Below are positions 41,242 through 50,800 of a DNA stretch of 64,000 nucleotides, piece after piece (within the stretch, counting starts at the first letter, position 1; each line of letters starts with the position of its first letter). Source of the DNA: Patescibacteria group bacterium (GTDB taxonomy: Bacteria; Patescibacteria; Paceibacteria; UBA9973; UBA2103). The stretch is taken from assembly GCA_004322365.1 (NCBI GenBank), contig SCTS01000005.1, forward strand, positions 71,153 to 135,152, given 5' to 3'. A program made the position numbers and the translations under genes. The notes under the pieces were generated by a model. The model saw nothing but the letters and a program-made list of their open reading frames with translations, made no database searches and was not told where the DNA came from.

Positions 41242-42066
41242 TTAAAGAGGTGTCAAAAACATCAATATCGTAACGGCAAGAAGTACCCGGTACACCGCAA
41301 ATACATACAGCGGGTGGGTTCGAAGGAATTTTAAAAGTATATAGATGGCAAGAAGACCGCTCACAAAAGCAACAACACTTCCAAGAATGAGTGGGACGCC
41401 AATAGTGCCAAGAGCACCTGTTCCGGCAAGCTCTAAAAACTTCTTAGATCCTGCACCAAGAATAATGGGAACCGAAAGAAGAAAACCGAAGCGTGCAGAT
41501 GCTTCACGCGATAGTCCGAGGAACAGGCCACCTGAAATGGTCATGCCCGAGCGACTCATGCCAGGGATTAAGGCAAGGGCCTGAAAAAGACCAATGAGTA
41601 TTGCCTTCCAAAAACCTACCGCCTCCATACCTGTCTGTGTTCTGTAACGTTTTGAAATATACTCAGCCAAAAGAAAAACTGCTGAACCTGCAATGAGCGC
41701 GTACGCAACAAGGTGTGTATTTCGAAACACAGTGTCCATCGTGCTTTCCAACAGAATGCCTAAAATTACAGCTGGAACAGTACCTACAATAAGTGCAAGC
41801 AGCAGTCGCCCATCTTCCACTGCGACAGGTTTTCCCATCACCTTCTTAAGTGCTGTGTGTGCCAAAGTGAGTAAATCTTTAGAAAAATACACAACAACCG
41901 CAAGGATGGTTCCTAACTGTAAAACCGAGTCAACAGCAAGGCTATTCGTCCCCGTGGCACCAAGGAGCTCACGAGCGATTATAAGATGCCCTGACGAAGA
42001 GATGGGAAGAAACTCAGTGATACCTTCAACGAGGCCTAAAATACTAAAAATCACCCAGTCGTACAT
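41242..42066 (-). CDS. uppP: undecaprenyl-diphosphatase UppP/BacA
   Basis: 274 residues, about eight membrane helices. Motifs: LVEGITEFLPISSSGHLI (residues 12-30) and PGMSRSGMTISGGLFLGLSR (about 159-178), the two signature regions that form the active site. It recycles undecaprenyl pyrophosphate for peptidoglycan and other glycan synthesis and confers bacitracin resistance. It fits with the cell-wall enzymes elsewhere in the window. Confidence 0.97.
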   Translation of the reverse strand: MYDWVIFSILGLVEGITEFLPISSSGHLIIARELLGATGTNSLAVDSVLQLGTILAVVVYFSKDLLTLAHTALKKVMGKPVAVEDGRLLLALIVGTVPAVILGILLESTMDTVFRNTHLVAYALIAGSAVFLLAEYISKRYRTQTGMEAVGFWKAILIGLFQALALIPGMSRSGMTISGGLFLGLSREASARFGFLLSVPIILGAGSKKFLELAGTGALGTIGVPLILGSVVAFVSGLLAIYILLKFLRTHPLYVFAVYRVLLAVTILMFLTPL

Positions 42067-42120
42067 GATATTCTGTATGATATCCTATCATTTAATACTA
42101 ACTAGAGAACCTCTTAATTT

Positions 42121-42810
42121 ATGGAACAAAAACAAAACCTTTCAATCCCTGTCGCTATCGTACTTGCTGGAGCTTTAATTGGTGGCGCTCTCTTTTTTAT
42201 CGGACGCACTGACACGCCAACCACAAATACAAACACACCGACCGTTGCACAAAAAGATATTCCCGCAGTCACTTCTGCAGACCACATTATTGGAAGCATT
42301 GACGCACCAATAGTCATTGTTGAATACACCGACCTCGAGTGTCCGTTTTGTAAACAGTTTGACGGCACAATGAAGCAAGTGGTCAAAGCATATGGCGGTA
42401 AGGTTGCGTGGGTTGTTCGTAACTTTCCCCTTCAACAGCTCCACCCTAACGCACCAAAAATTGCTCTCGGGGCAGAGTGTGCGGCGGCGCTTGGTGGCAA
42501 TGCAACATACTTCAAATTCATTGATTCTGTATTTACGCAAGCACCAATAAATACATTTTTCGACATAACAAAACTTACCGTAACAGCAGAAGGAGTTGGA
42601 GTTGATGCGAAGAAATTTAATGCCTGCGTTATCGCTGGAACCTATCAAGATAAGATAAGTAAAGAATTCAACGATGCAGTTGCTGCAGGAGGTCAAGGAA
42701 CTCCCTTCTCAGTCGCCATTACAAAGGATGGAAAACAATACCCTATTCCTGGCTCTCAGCCGTTGGAACAACTCAAAACAATCATTGATGGAATCTTAGC
42801 GGGAAAATAA
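42121..42810 (+). CDS. membrane-anchored DsbA-like thiol oxidoreductase
   Basis: 229 residues. N-terminal membrane anchor (about 9-27), Thr/Asn linker, then a thioredoxin-fold domain with YTDLECPFCKQF (active site CPFC) and cis-Pro loop GTPFSVAI. It resembles the DsbA/BdbD family used by bacteria for disulfide formation or repair outside the membrane; several secreted proteins here have paired Cys. Direction of the redox reaction is unknown. Confidence 0.93.
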   Translation: MEQKQNLSIPVAIVLAGALIGGALFFIGRTDTPTTNTNTPTVAQKDIPAVTSADHIIGSIDAPIVIVEYTDLECPFCKQFDGTMKQVVKAYGGKVAWVVRNFPLQQLHPNAPKIALGAECAAALGGNATYFKFIDSVFTQAPINTFFDITKLTVTAEGVGVDAKKFNACVIAGTYQDKISKEFNDAVAAGGQGTPFSVAITKDGKQYPIPGSQPLEQLKTIIDGILAGK

Positions 42811-42816
42811 AGAAGA

Positions 42817-42893
42817 AGGTGCTAGGGACTAGGTTCTAGGTGTTAGCTTTAACTTCCGAAAGCTAGAACCTAGCACCTATAACCTAAAACCTG
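42817..42893. repeat. heptad intergenic repeat D
   Basis: GGTGCTAGGGACTAGGTTCT then AGGTGTTAGCTTT on the left; GAAAGCTAGAACCTAGCACC then TATAACCTAAAACC on the right. A hairpin with a short loop can form between the convergent genes. Confidence 0.87.
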
Positions 42894-42897
42894 TCTT

Positions 42898-43722
42898 TCA
42901 GAGCCCAAGGCGGTAAATGTCGAAGGAGTTTTCACCTTCAAACATGTCGGAAGGGTTTGGGAGATACATACGCTCCCGTAGTATTTCTGCGCTCGCATCG
43001 TTAATGAGGCGATGAAATACTTCAAAGTCTTCTGCACATTCTTTAAAGTCCAATACATACCGACGCATTTGAGATGAACCATCGACGTTCTTTCTTTTTT
43101 TACACTCATAGACAATGAAGCGTCGAACTGGCTTGCCAAAAAGAGCACCAACGGTGTAGTAATTAAACATTGCCTGCAACACAAACAAAGGTTTCGAAGC
43201 ACCGCTTTTACTGAACGAATCAACAAATTTATGATCAACAATATCAACCGCCCCTTTTTCAACTCGAGATTCCACCACCAAGTCAGAAATCGCTTTCACT
43301 GGGAGCGGTAGTCCTGGAACTTCTGCCATACCCATGACTTCAATTCCTAAAACCTTATGTTTGGGAGGTCTCTCTAAGTAAAAAGATACTGCCTGCAGGT
43401 AGTCCTTCTCCATACTCTGTCGCTTCTCTTTCTGCGCTCGCTTGCTTTTAGCTTTCCCAAATTGCACTTCAAAGTCTGCAATGTTTCGTAGATACTCGAG
43501 CCCTAATGCAACAGACGCTTCTTTTGAAAGCCCACTATAAAAATGCTGAAGCGCTACATGCCCAGAGCGTCCAATGATGCCGGCCGGTGTAGACGGTGTG
43601 TCTCTTACATTTTCAACATACCGCTTGTACCACGCCAAAGGATTTCGCAAAAACGAAATGAGAGACGAGTGGCTCCAGTGTTTAATTGGATATTTTGATT
43701 TCTTACTCGAAGCCTTTTTCAC
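42898..43722 (-). CDS. PD-(D/E)XK nuclease superfamily protein
   Basis: 274 residues starting with GTG at 43722; TATAAT ends 6 nt upstream. The SHSSLISFLRNPLAWYKRY start, GRSGHVALQHFY, KAISDLVVE and AVDIVDHKFVDS give the conserved helix, acidic residue and the D..D-x-K core, and VLQAMFNYYTVG the trailing Gln-Tyr motif. This is the Cas4/AddB-RecB nuclease fold. There are no cas genes nearby, so a repair or recombination role is more likely than CRISPR. Confidence 0.88.
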   Translation of the reverse strand: MKKASSKKSKYPIKHWSHSSLISFLRNPLAWYKRYVENVRDTPSTPAGIIGRSGHVALQHFYSGLSKEASVALGLEYLRNIADFEVQFGKAKSKRAQKEKRQSMEKDYLQAVSFYLERPPKHKVLGIEVMGMAEVPGLPLPVKAISDLVVESRVEKGAVDIVDHKFVDSFSKSGASKPLFVLQAMFNYYTVGALFGKPVRRFIVYECKKRKNVDGSSQMRRYVLDFKECAEDFEVFHRLINDASAEILRERMYLPNPSDMFEGENSFDIYRLGL

Positions 43723-43728
43723 TCACTC

Positions 43729-43734
43729 ATTATA
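43729..43734 (-). promoter_or_regulatory. -10 box TATAAT of the nuclease gene
   Basis: Ends 6 nt before GTG 43722. Confidence 0.65.
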
Positions 43735-43760
43735 CCTGGAGTGCTTTTATCGGCATTTTT

Positions 43761-43976
43761 CTACCTCCCCATCAGACGGTCTCCGACACCCGCCACTAAC
43801 ATGAAAACGGTTGCTCCAGTAGCTAGAATAGTTACGATAAAAAGTGGGATGGTACACCCAACAGCGAACAACACCTTATTACGATACTTACCACTTACAC
43901 GTTCCGAAGCGATGGTAGAGATTCCAGAAACAAGAGGCTGGCGACCATCCGATCCTCCTTCAATAAGGCGAGACAT
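43761..43976 (-). CDS. small membrane protein, 71 aa
   Basis: 71 residues. A polar, Gly/Ser-rich N-terminal half with RQPLVSGISTI is followed by a strong transmembrane helix (about 38-64) and a basic end GDRLMGR. It lies between rpoD and the nuclease gene on the same strand. No family recognised. Confidence 0.6.
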   Translation of the reverse strand: MSRLIEGGSDGRQPLVSGISTIASERVSGKYRNKVLFAVGCTIPLFIVTILATGATVFMLVAGVGDRLMGR

Positions 43977-44025
43977 ACTATAAAATCAGTAGTAGATTCT
44001 AGAAAATATACTTGCTAGAGAATTA

Positions 44026-45312
44026 TCAATAGCTCCTTAATTTCTTTGCTTTACCGTGGGTGCGGATTTTTTCGAGGGCTTTTGCTTCAATCTGACGAAT
44101 GCGTTCACGAGTAACTCCGAACTCCTGTCCTACTTCTTCAAGGGTGTGGTAAATGCCGTCTTCAAGACCATGGCGCATGGCGAGAATCTTTCTTTCTTTT
44201 GGTGTGAGATCACCTAAGATTTCATGGAGCTGTTCAACAAGAATACGATGTGCTGTTTCTTGGTCAGGTGTTGGCAGAGAATGGTCTGCCACGAAGTCAC
44301 CGCGAGCTGATGCATCGTCATCATCTGATGAGCTGATAGGTGCTTCCAGAGAAAGTGTTTCTTGGTTGATTTGCTCAATCTGGTAGACCTTTTCAACATC
44401 CACACCCATTTCTGCAGAAATTTCTTCAGGCATTGGATCACGACCCAAGTCTTGCTCGAGTCGTCGAACTATCTGCTTGTACTTAGCAATCGTTTCCACC
44501 ATGTGCACAGGAATACGGATAGTGCGTGATTGATCAGCAAGAGCACGAGTAATAGCTTGCCTAATCCACCATGTGGCATAGGTTGAAAACTTGAAGCCTT
44601 TTTCGTAATCAAATTTATCGACTGCTTTAAAGAGGCCTAAGTTCCCTTCTTGAATAAGGTCGAGAAGCGACAAGTCAGATGAGCGAGATGCGTACTTCTT
44701 CGCAATGGAAACCACGAGGCGGAGGTTTGCACGAGCAAGCAAGTTTTTTGCTTCCTCATCACCTTCGGTAATTCTTTTTGCAAGAGCTCGCTCTTCAGGG
44801 CCAGTGAGAAGTGGGTACTGACCAATTTCACGGAGGTACATTTGTATGGAGTCGTGTGCCGAGCCTTCTCCACGGTAGCCTCCACGCATCACGACTTCGT
44901 CAGGAACTTCTTCGAGCATTCCGCCTGACTCCAAGACATCAATGCCTGACGTTGAAAGACGCTCGTAGAGCTCTTCAAGAAAGAAAACATTCTCTTCAAT
45001 AGTAGGAAATTCTTTTAAGATTTCGTTGTAGGTCACATACCCTCGCTCCTTACCTTTTGCAACAAGGCGTACTGCTTTTGTTTCCAAAAGTACTAAGCTC
45101 TTTTTTGAGACTGCTTTTGCAGGCTTTGGTGCCTTCACTTTCGCAACCTTCTTTGGAGCAGGCTTTGCCTTACGAGCAGCTACCTTCTTAGAGGACTTTG
45201 GCTTTTGTTTTGACTTTGAAGTGGATTTAGAAGCCTTACGTAAAGGCGCCTTCTTACGGGCGACTGGTTTTACTGACTTCTTTGCCTTCTTTATTGTTTT
45301 TTTCTTTGCCAT
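44026..45312 (-). CDS. rpoD: RNA polymerase primary sigma factor (sigma-70)
   Basis: 428 residues. The first about 75 are almost entirely Lys, Ala, Pro and Ser (like histone tails), ahead of region 1.1-like sequence (ERGYVTYNEILKEFP). Region 1.2 has DSIQMYLREIGQYPLLT, region 2 NLRLVVSIAKKYASR and FSTYATWWIRQAITRAL, region 3 follows, and region 4 ends RERIRQIEAKALEKIR. All determinants for -10 and -35 binding are present. The basic tail is unusual for sigma factors. It follows dnaG, as in the classical rpsU-dnaG-rpoD operon. Confidence 0.97.
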   Translation of the reverse strand: MAKKKTIKKAKKSVKPVARKKAPLRKASKSTSKSKQKPKSSKKVAARKAKPAPKKVAKVKAPKPAKAVSKKSLVLLETKAVRLVAKGKERGYVTYNEILKEFPTIEENVFFLEELYERLSTSGIDVLESGGMLEEVPDEVVMRGGYRGEGSAHDSIQMYLREIGQYPLLTGPEERALAKRITEGDEEAKNLLARANLRLVVSIAKKYASRSSDLSLLDLIQEGNLGLFKAVDKFDYEKGFKFSTYATWWIRQAITRALADQSRTIRIPVHMVETIAKYKQIVRRLEQDLGRDPMPEEISAEMGVDVEKVYQIEQINQETLSLEAPISSSDDDDASARGDFVADHSLPTPDQETAHRILVEQLHEILGDLTPKERKILAMRHGLEDGIYHTLEEVGQEFGVTRERIRQIEAKALEKIRTHGKAKKLRSY

Positions 45313-45336
45313 ATCAAATATTAGTAGACTTTATCC

Positions 45337-47103
45337 TTAGTGGAGCTTCAACGCAAGCGCGTTTAACTCCTTCATAAGTGCTTCCGTTTGAACTCCGTCA
45401 TGTGCTGTTTCAGCCACTCGAAGCAGTGCCACCACTTCACGATACCGTTCATGTCGTGACTCCTTCAATAGTGCCTCGTACACTTCCTTGACTGCCTCCC
45501 TGCGGATAGCTTCATCGGCGTGACTTTCGAGAAAAAAGTCGGCCTCGAATAATGCCGCGCTGGTATCGAGAGACCGCCCCAGCAATTCTTCTGTACGCTC
45601 TTCGCCAAGAGCTCCCTTAAGGGCACCGAGGGCTGTATCAGCTGAAACTACATCTTTCTTTTCTTTAAAAAGAAGGAAGAGTCCGTAGACAAGACGCTCG
45701 AGTACATCACTCCGTGACAAGAATGGTTCTCTTGATGCGTTAGTGGGGAGCAGTCTGGAGTTAGTGGAAACGCTCTGGTCCTTTGGTGCGACCTGTACAC
45801 CATCTACCTTCTTCAGCTCTGCAATCACCGCATCCTCTCCAACCTGCAATACTTCTGCAACCCTCTTTATAAAATGTGCCTGATCTATTTTATGTGGAAT
45901 CATTGCAACATACGGCAGTACCGTGCGTGATACTTCTAGGCGAAATGTGCGTGGGTCATACTTAGCATCTGCGATGTGTGCAAGATAAAAATCCACCACA
46001 TGGAGTGCACTTTTTACTGCACCCCTAAACACATCCTTGTTTTCAAGCAGAATGTCAGCTGGGTCTCTCTCGGGAGGAAGTTTTACAATCTTCACGTTCA
46101 TACCTGCTTGAAGTGCAATGCTTGCAGCACGACCTGCAGCTGAAATGCCAGCCCTATCACCGTCATACGCTATAAGGAGGTTCTGAGTGTAACGCTTAAT
46201 AATCTCCACATGAGGAAGTGTGAAAGCGGTACCCGAAGTCGCAACCGTGTTATGGTAACCCGCCTGATGCGCCATAAGGAGATCTAACTGCCCTTCTACA
46301 AGAAGCGCTGCCCCTAGCTCCCGAATACCCTCACGAGCCTTATCAAGTCCATAGAGCACGCGTGATTTATCGAACACTGGAGTCTCCGGAGAGTTCAAAT
46401 ATTTTGCCTGAGGATGCTTTTCATCATCTTCAAAAATACGGCCAGAAAACCCAATGACTCTCCCTGAAATATCTTTAATCGGGAACATAATCCGACCACG
46501 GAAACGATCATAAAGCCTTGAGTCAGCAGTTTTTTCTGCTACCTGCACACTGCCTTCTGCATTTTCTTGCTTCTTAACAAGTCCCGCTCGTTCTAAAAGA
46601 ACATCATCAAATTTCTTTCCAAGCAAAAAATCACGAAGCGCGTGCCATGCATTTGGCGCATACCCCAAAGACCAGTGAGATATAGTTTCTTCAGTCAAAC
46701 CACGAGTCTTAAGATACGAAAGTGCTTCGGGTTTTTCTTTTAATGTTTCAGAGAAAAAACTGCTCGCTGAGGCGAGGGCGGAATACAACTGCTCACGCAA
46801 ATCTCGCTCTCCTGGTTTTTCATCTTCTAGTGGGATACCCGCTTTCTCTGCCAACATCTTTAATGAACCACGAAAATCAACGCCTTCCATTTCCTGTAAG
46901 AATGTAAACATGTCTCCCCCCTTACCAGATGAGAAACAATGATAGAGCCCGCGGTCAGGAGAAACAAAAAATGATGGGGTTCTTTCTTTGGTGAACGGCG
47001 ACAGTCCTTTGTAGTACTTCCCCGCTCGCGTAAGCTTCACATACTGCTGTACCACCTCAACAATGGTCAGCCTATCTTTTATTTTGTTTACGGTGTCGCT
47101 CAT
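45337..47103 (-). CDS. dnaG: DNA primase with degenerate zinc motif
   Basis: 588 residues. The N-terminal domain has the CHC2 fold sequence (KYYKGLSPFTKERTPSFFVS; LYHCFSSGKGGDMFTF) but three of the four zinc ligands are changed: CPFH reads SPFT and CxxC reads CFSS. The TOPRIM core is intact (LLVEGQLDLLMAHQAG; LLIAYDGDRAGISAA; DPADILL), and the C-terminal helicase-interaction region is present. It makes RNA primers for replication. Zinc binding is probably lost while the fold is kept. It is followed 24 bp later by rpoD. Confidence 0.96.
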   Translation of the reverse strand: MSDTVNKIKDRLTIVEVVQQYVKLTRAGKYYKGLSPFTKERTPSFFVSPDRGLYHCFSSGKGGDMFTFLQEMEGVDFRGSLKMLAEKAGIPLEDEKPGERDLREQLYSALASASSFFSETLKEKPEALSYLKTRGLTEETISHWSLGYAPNAWHALRDFLLGKKFDDVLLERAGLVKKQENAEGSVQVAEKTADSRLYDRFRGRIMFPIKDISGRVIGFSGRIFEDDEKHPQAKYLNSPETPVFDKSRVLYGLDKAREGIRELGAALLVEGQLDLLMAHQAGYHNTVATSGTAFTLPHVEIIKRYTQNLLIAYDGDRAGISAAGRAASIALQAGMNVKIVKLPPERDPADILLENKDVFRGAVKSALHVVDFYLAHIADAKYDPRTFRLEVSRTVLPYVAMIPHKIDQAHFIKRVAEVLQVGEDAVIAELKKVDGVQVAPKDQSVSTNSRLLPTNASREPFLSRSDVLERLVYGLFLLFKEKKDVVSADTALGALKGALGEERTEELLGRSLDTSAALFEADFFLESHADEAIRREAVKEVYEALLKESRHERYREVVALLRVAETAHDGVQTEALMKELNALALKLH

Positions 47104-47109
47104 GATGAA

Positions 47110-47147
47110 TAGCTTACAGCTTTCAGGTGCCAGGTTTCAGCTTTTTT
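47110..47147. repeat. heptad intergenic repeat E
   Basis: AGCTTACAGCTTTCAGGTGC then CAGGTTTCAGC; the complement uses the same words found in prmC. Located between the HAD and dnaG genes. Confidence 0.75.
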
Positions 47148-47164
47148 AATACCAACAGTTTTCA

Positions 47165-47785
47165 TTATGTGACAAGTTTTACAATATCTTCGAAATCTTG
47201 GAAACAGTAATCGGCTTCGGGTGAAGTATTCCACATGAGCGCCGTTAAAAGCCCGAGACTTTTTGCAGGCTTCAGCTCTTTTTCAACACTATCCCCAACA
47301 AACAGTATATTCTCTGCAGGAAGATTCGAAAGCTCAATCATGAGCTTGAATCCATCAAGTGCTGGCTTGGGATTTTTTACTTCTTTAGGCCCTAAAATAT
47401 AAGTGAACCACGCACTCTCTATTCCAAGGGCTGGAAAAAACTTTTCTGCCATCACATTGGAGAATATAGAAATAGGCACAATCTCTCGGAGACGATTCAA
47501 CACATCAGGAATGTTCGGATTTGCAAGCTTTAAGAGAGCGCTCGGGTCTGCCGAAGCATATCTCTCCGACCAGTAGCCGTCTGGAAGCCCAAGTGAAGCG
47601 AAGATTGCCGAGTGACTCTTATGTACTTTGAATAGCGATTCATACTCCTCAACTAATTCCGGGGTGACCGCTTTTCCAACAATCTCCGCGTATGAACCAT
47701 AACGCAATTTTTCATGCGCCTGTTTATCGAGACGAATAATAGTCTCACTAAAATCAAACCAAATATGTTTGATAGATTGCTTCAT
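47165..47785 (-). CDS. HAD-superfamily hydrolase-like protein
   Basis: 206 residues. HAD motif I is WFDFSETIIRLD, so the second acidic residue of DxDxT is Ser. Motif II Ser is in ISIFSN, motif III is the Lys in PKPALDG, and motif IV reads VGDSVEKELKPAKSLG with the second Asp replaced by Glu. The fold is clear; the changed general acid position suggests altered chemistry, as in non-phosphatase members. It sits between rpoC and dnaG, separated by heptad repeats on both sides. Confidence 0.82.
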   Translation of the reverse strand: MKQSIKHIWFDFSETIIRLDKQAHEKLRYGSYAEIVGKAVTPELVEEYESLFKVHKSHSAIFASLGLPDGYWSERYASADPSALLKLANPNIPDVLNRLREIVPISIFSNVMAEKFFPALGIESAWFTYILGPKEVKNPKPALDGFKLMIELSNLPAENILFVGDSVEKELKPAKSLGLLTALMWNTSPEADYCFQDFEDIVKLVT

Positions 47786-47786
47786 G

Positions 47787-47864
47787 ACTAGGTGTTAGGT
47801 GCTAGCTTCTAGGTGCTAGCTTTCAGATTTGAAAAGCTAGAACCTAGTCCCTAAAACCTATAAG
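47787..47864. repeat. heptad intergenic repeat F
   Basis: TAGGTGTTAGGTGCTAGCTT then CTAGGTGCTAGCTTTC on the left; GAAAAGCTAGAACCTAGTCC then CTAAAACCTA on the right. It separates rpoC from the HAD gene. Confidence 0.87.
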
Positions 47865-47870
47865 CTCTGT

Positions 47871-50800
47871 TTACGCTATATCTGAGATCCTCTCCCGTGC
47901 TTCGTCTCGTTCCATTTCAAGTTCCATTTCTTTTGCACGCTTCTCCTGGAATGCAGCAACACGTGCATGCTTCTTACTACCTACGAATCCTGTACCTGCA
48001 GGAATGAGTCGTCCAACAATGACGTTCTCTTTAAGTCCTGCGAGAAGGTCAACGGTACCCTTAAGTGATGCAGTAATGAGAGTTCGTGTTGTGTGCTGGA
48101 AGGATGCTGCTGAAAGGAAGCTTTTACGATTCAACGAGATTTCAGTAATACCCAATACTAAGCGATCGTATTTAAGAGGTTCCTTTCCTGCTTCTTCAAG
48201 TTCACGGTTGGTGCTGTGTGCTGTACGCATTTCGAGAGCCTCACCCTTAACAAACGAGCTGTCTCCTGGATCAGTAACTCGAACTCGTGAGAACATTTGG
48301 CGGATGATGACTTCCATGTGCTTGTGAGAAACTGGAGCACCCTGAAGATCGTAAATCTTAGCCACCTCGTCAATCATGTAGTCTTGGAGTCTCTGCGCAC
48401 CTGCGAGCTTAAAGAGCTCATCAAGGTCCATAGAACCGTCAGTAAGCGCATCACCCTTTCCAACATGCATACCTTCTCTCACTACAGAAACGCGTCTTGC
48501 AGGAACTTCATATTCAATCTTGTCTTTTTTGTCTGATGTTTGATCAGGAAGAAGTACGATTGTTTTGACACCCATGTCATCACGAACTTCTATGATGTCT
48601 CCTGCAACTTCAGCGAGAATAGCTGCAGCCTTTGGCGGTCGTTTATCGAACAACTCTTCAATACGTGGGAGTCCGTTCGTAATGTCGCCACCGATAGTTG
48701 CAACACCTCCAGTGTGGAAAGTACGCATAGTAAGCTGTGTACCTGGTTCACCGATAGCTTGCGCTGCAATTGTTCCAACGGCTTCGCCGATATCAATGAT
48801 TTCACGAGTTGCGAGGTCGGAACCGTAACACTTCTGACAGATACCTTTCTCTGAAGCACATGACATTGGAGAACGCACAGTTGCTTCTTCAACACCGAGA
48901 GCTGCAATTTCTATTGCGTCTTCTTTCAAAATAAAGGCACCTCGTTTCCATACTTTGTCTCCTACTGCAATTTCTTTTGCAAGCACTCGTCCAACAATAA
49001 GTTTTCCGAGGTCAGCCTCCATACCAGTAGAGCGCATACGGTTGATAACAAGACCGAGCTTGGTACCACAGTCAGCTTCAGAAACCATGATGTCTTGGGC
49101 AACATCGAACAGTCTTCGAGTAAGGTATCCGGCGTGCGCGGTTTTGAGTGCGGTGTCAGTCAAACCTTTTCGAGAACCGTGTGTAGTTGTGAAGTATTCA
49201 GTTGGTGTAAGACCTTCTTTCATTGAAGAGACCACAGGGAATTCAATGACACCTCCTGCAGTGTTGGTCACGAGTCCTTTCATACCAGCCATCTGAGAGA
49301 GCTGTCTGACGGAGCCTCGGGCACCTGACACCACCATGGTGTATACAGACGAAAGAGTGTTGAGCGATGGAAGAATTTCTTTTTCAATGTCTCCAATCGC
49401 CTTCTGCCATATTTCAATGGTCAAACGCAATTTTTCTTCTGCAGTAAGCAAACCATTTTCATACTGCACAGTCATTTCTTGAACTTCCTTGCGAGCTGCA
49501 TCAACAATTACCTTCTTTCCTTTTGGAACAGCGAGGTCATCGAAGCTAAACGAAACACCTGACTTCGTTGCAAATTGGAAACCAAAGTGTTTAATTTTGT
49601 CGAGAATAGCCGGCGTCTTTTCAAGACCGTAGATAAAGATAATGTCATCAACCAACTTACTGAGCTGAGTCTTCTTTATTTCAGAATTAATGAAGAGATA
49701 ATCTTTTGGAAGAATTGAATTGAAGAGAAGTCGGCCTACCGTTGTTTCAAAACGCTCTCCTTTAAATGCGGCGTACTTAGGGTTGTCTTTTGTTGGCTCA
49801 ACAGAAATTTTTGCATGTATACCAACATCACCGAAGTCGTACGCAAGAATAGCAGCGTTTGGACTCTGGAAGTACTTGCCATCGCCCTTTTCATTTGGAA
49901 TATCTCTGGTCATCCAGTAAATACCAAGTGCAATGTCGAGTGGCTTCTCAAAGATAACCGGCTGTCCTGATCCCGGCTTCAATACGTTCTTAGCTGCAGA
50001 CATGATGGTCTCAGCTTCCATTTGTGCTTCAGCTGAAAGTGGCACGTGGACGGCCATTTGGTCACCGTCGAAGTCAGCATTGAATGCAGGACAAACTAAT
50101 GGATGAAGTTGGATAGCGTTACCTTCAATGAGTCGTGGGCGGAATGCCTGAATACCTTGGCGGTGAAGTGTAGGAGCACGGTTCAAAAGAACATGCTTGC
50201 CTTGAATCACCTCTTCAAGAATTGCCCACACTTCAGGAATACCTTCTTCAATGAGTCTACCTGCACCACGAATGTTGTGCGCAAGTTCACGTTCCAAGAG
50301 TTTTGCAATAATGAATGGACGGAACAATTCCAATGCCATCTTCTTTGGAAGACCACACTCGTCGAGTTTCAATTCTGGTCCGACAACAATAACTGAACGG
50401 CCTGAGTAGTCGACACGCTTACCAAGAAGGTTGAAGCGGAAGTATCCCTGTTTTGATTTCAAATAGTCAGCGAGAGATTTCAATGGACGACGCTGTGACT
50501 GACTTGCAGCTGAAAATGCTGCACCACCACGGCGAATTGAGTTGTCGAGAAGTGCGTCAACAGCTTCCTGAAGAATTCTTTTTTCGTTACGAAGAATAAC
50601 TTCTGGTGCGAAGATATCGCGAAGTTTTACAAGGCGGTTATTGCGGTTGATGACACGGCGATACAAGTCGTTCACATCAGATGTCGCATGACGACCTGAT
50701 TCAAGAGCAACCATTGGGCGAAGTGCTGGAGGTGTAACTGGAATGCGCGTAAGGAACATCCACTCAGGGCGAACGCCTGCTTTAATCATTGAACGAATGA

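Noticed and set aside
42898..43722. Cas4-like nuclease suggesting a CRISPR locus
   Set aside because: The PD-(D/E)XK fold is shared by many repair nucleases; there is no repeat array and no other cas gene in the window.
44811..45002. Plus-strand frame inside rpoD and similar long antisense frames in rpoB/rpoC
   Set aside because: They are shadows of conserved genes in other frames, with no start signals and Arg/Cys-rich translations.
37271..47864. Heptad repeats as a CRISPR array or ordinary minisatellite
   Set aside because: Units are 7 nt, arms are inverted and copies are dispersed in single gaps, so there are no spacers and no tandem array.
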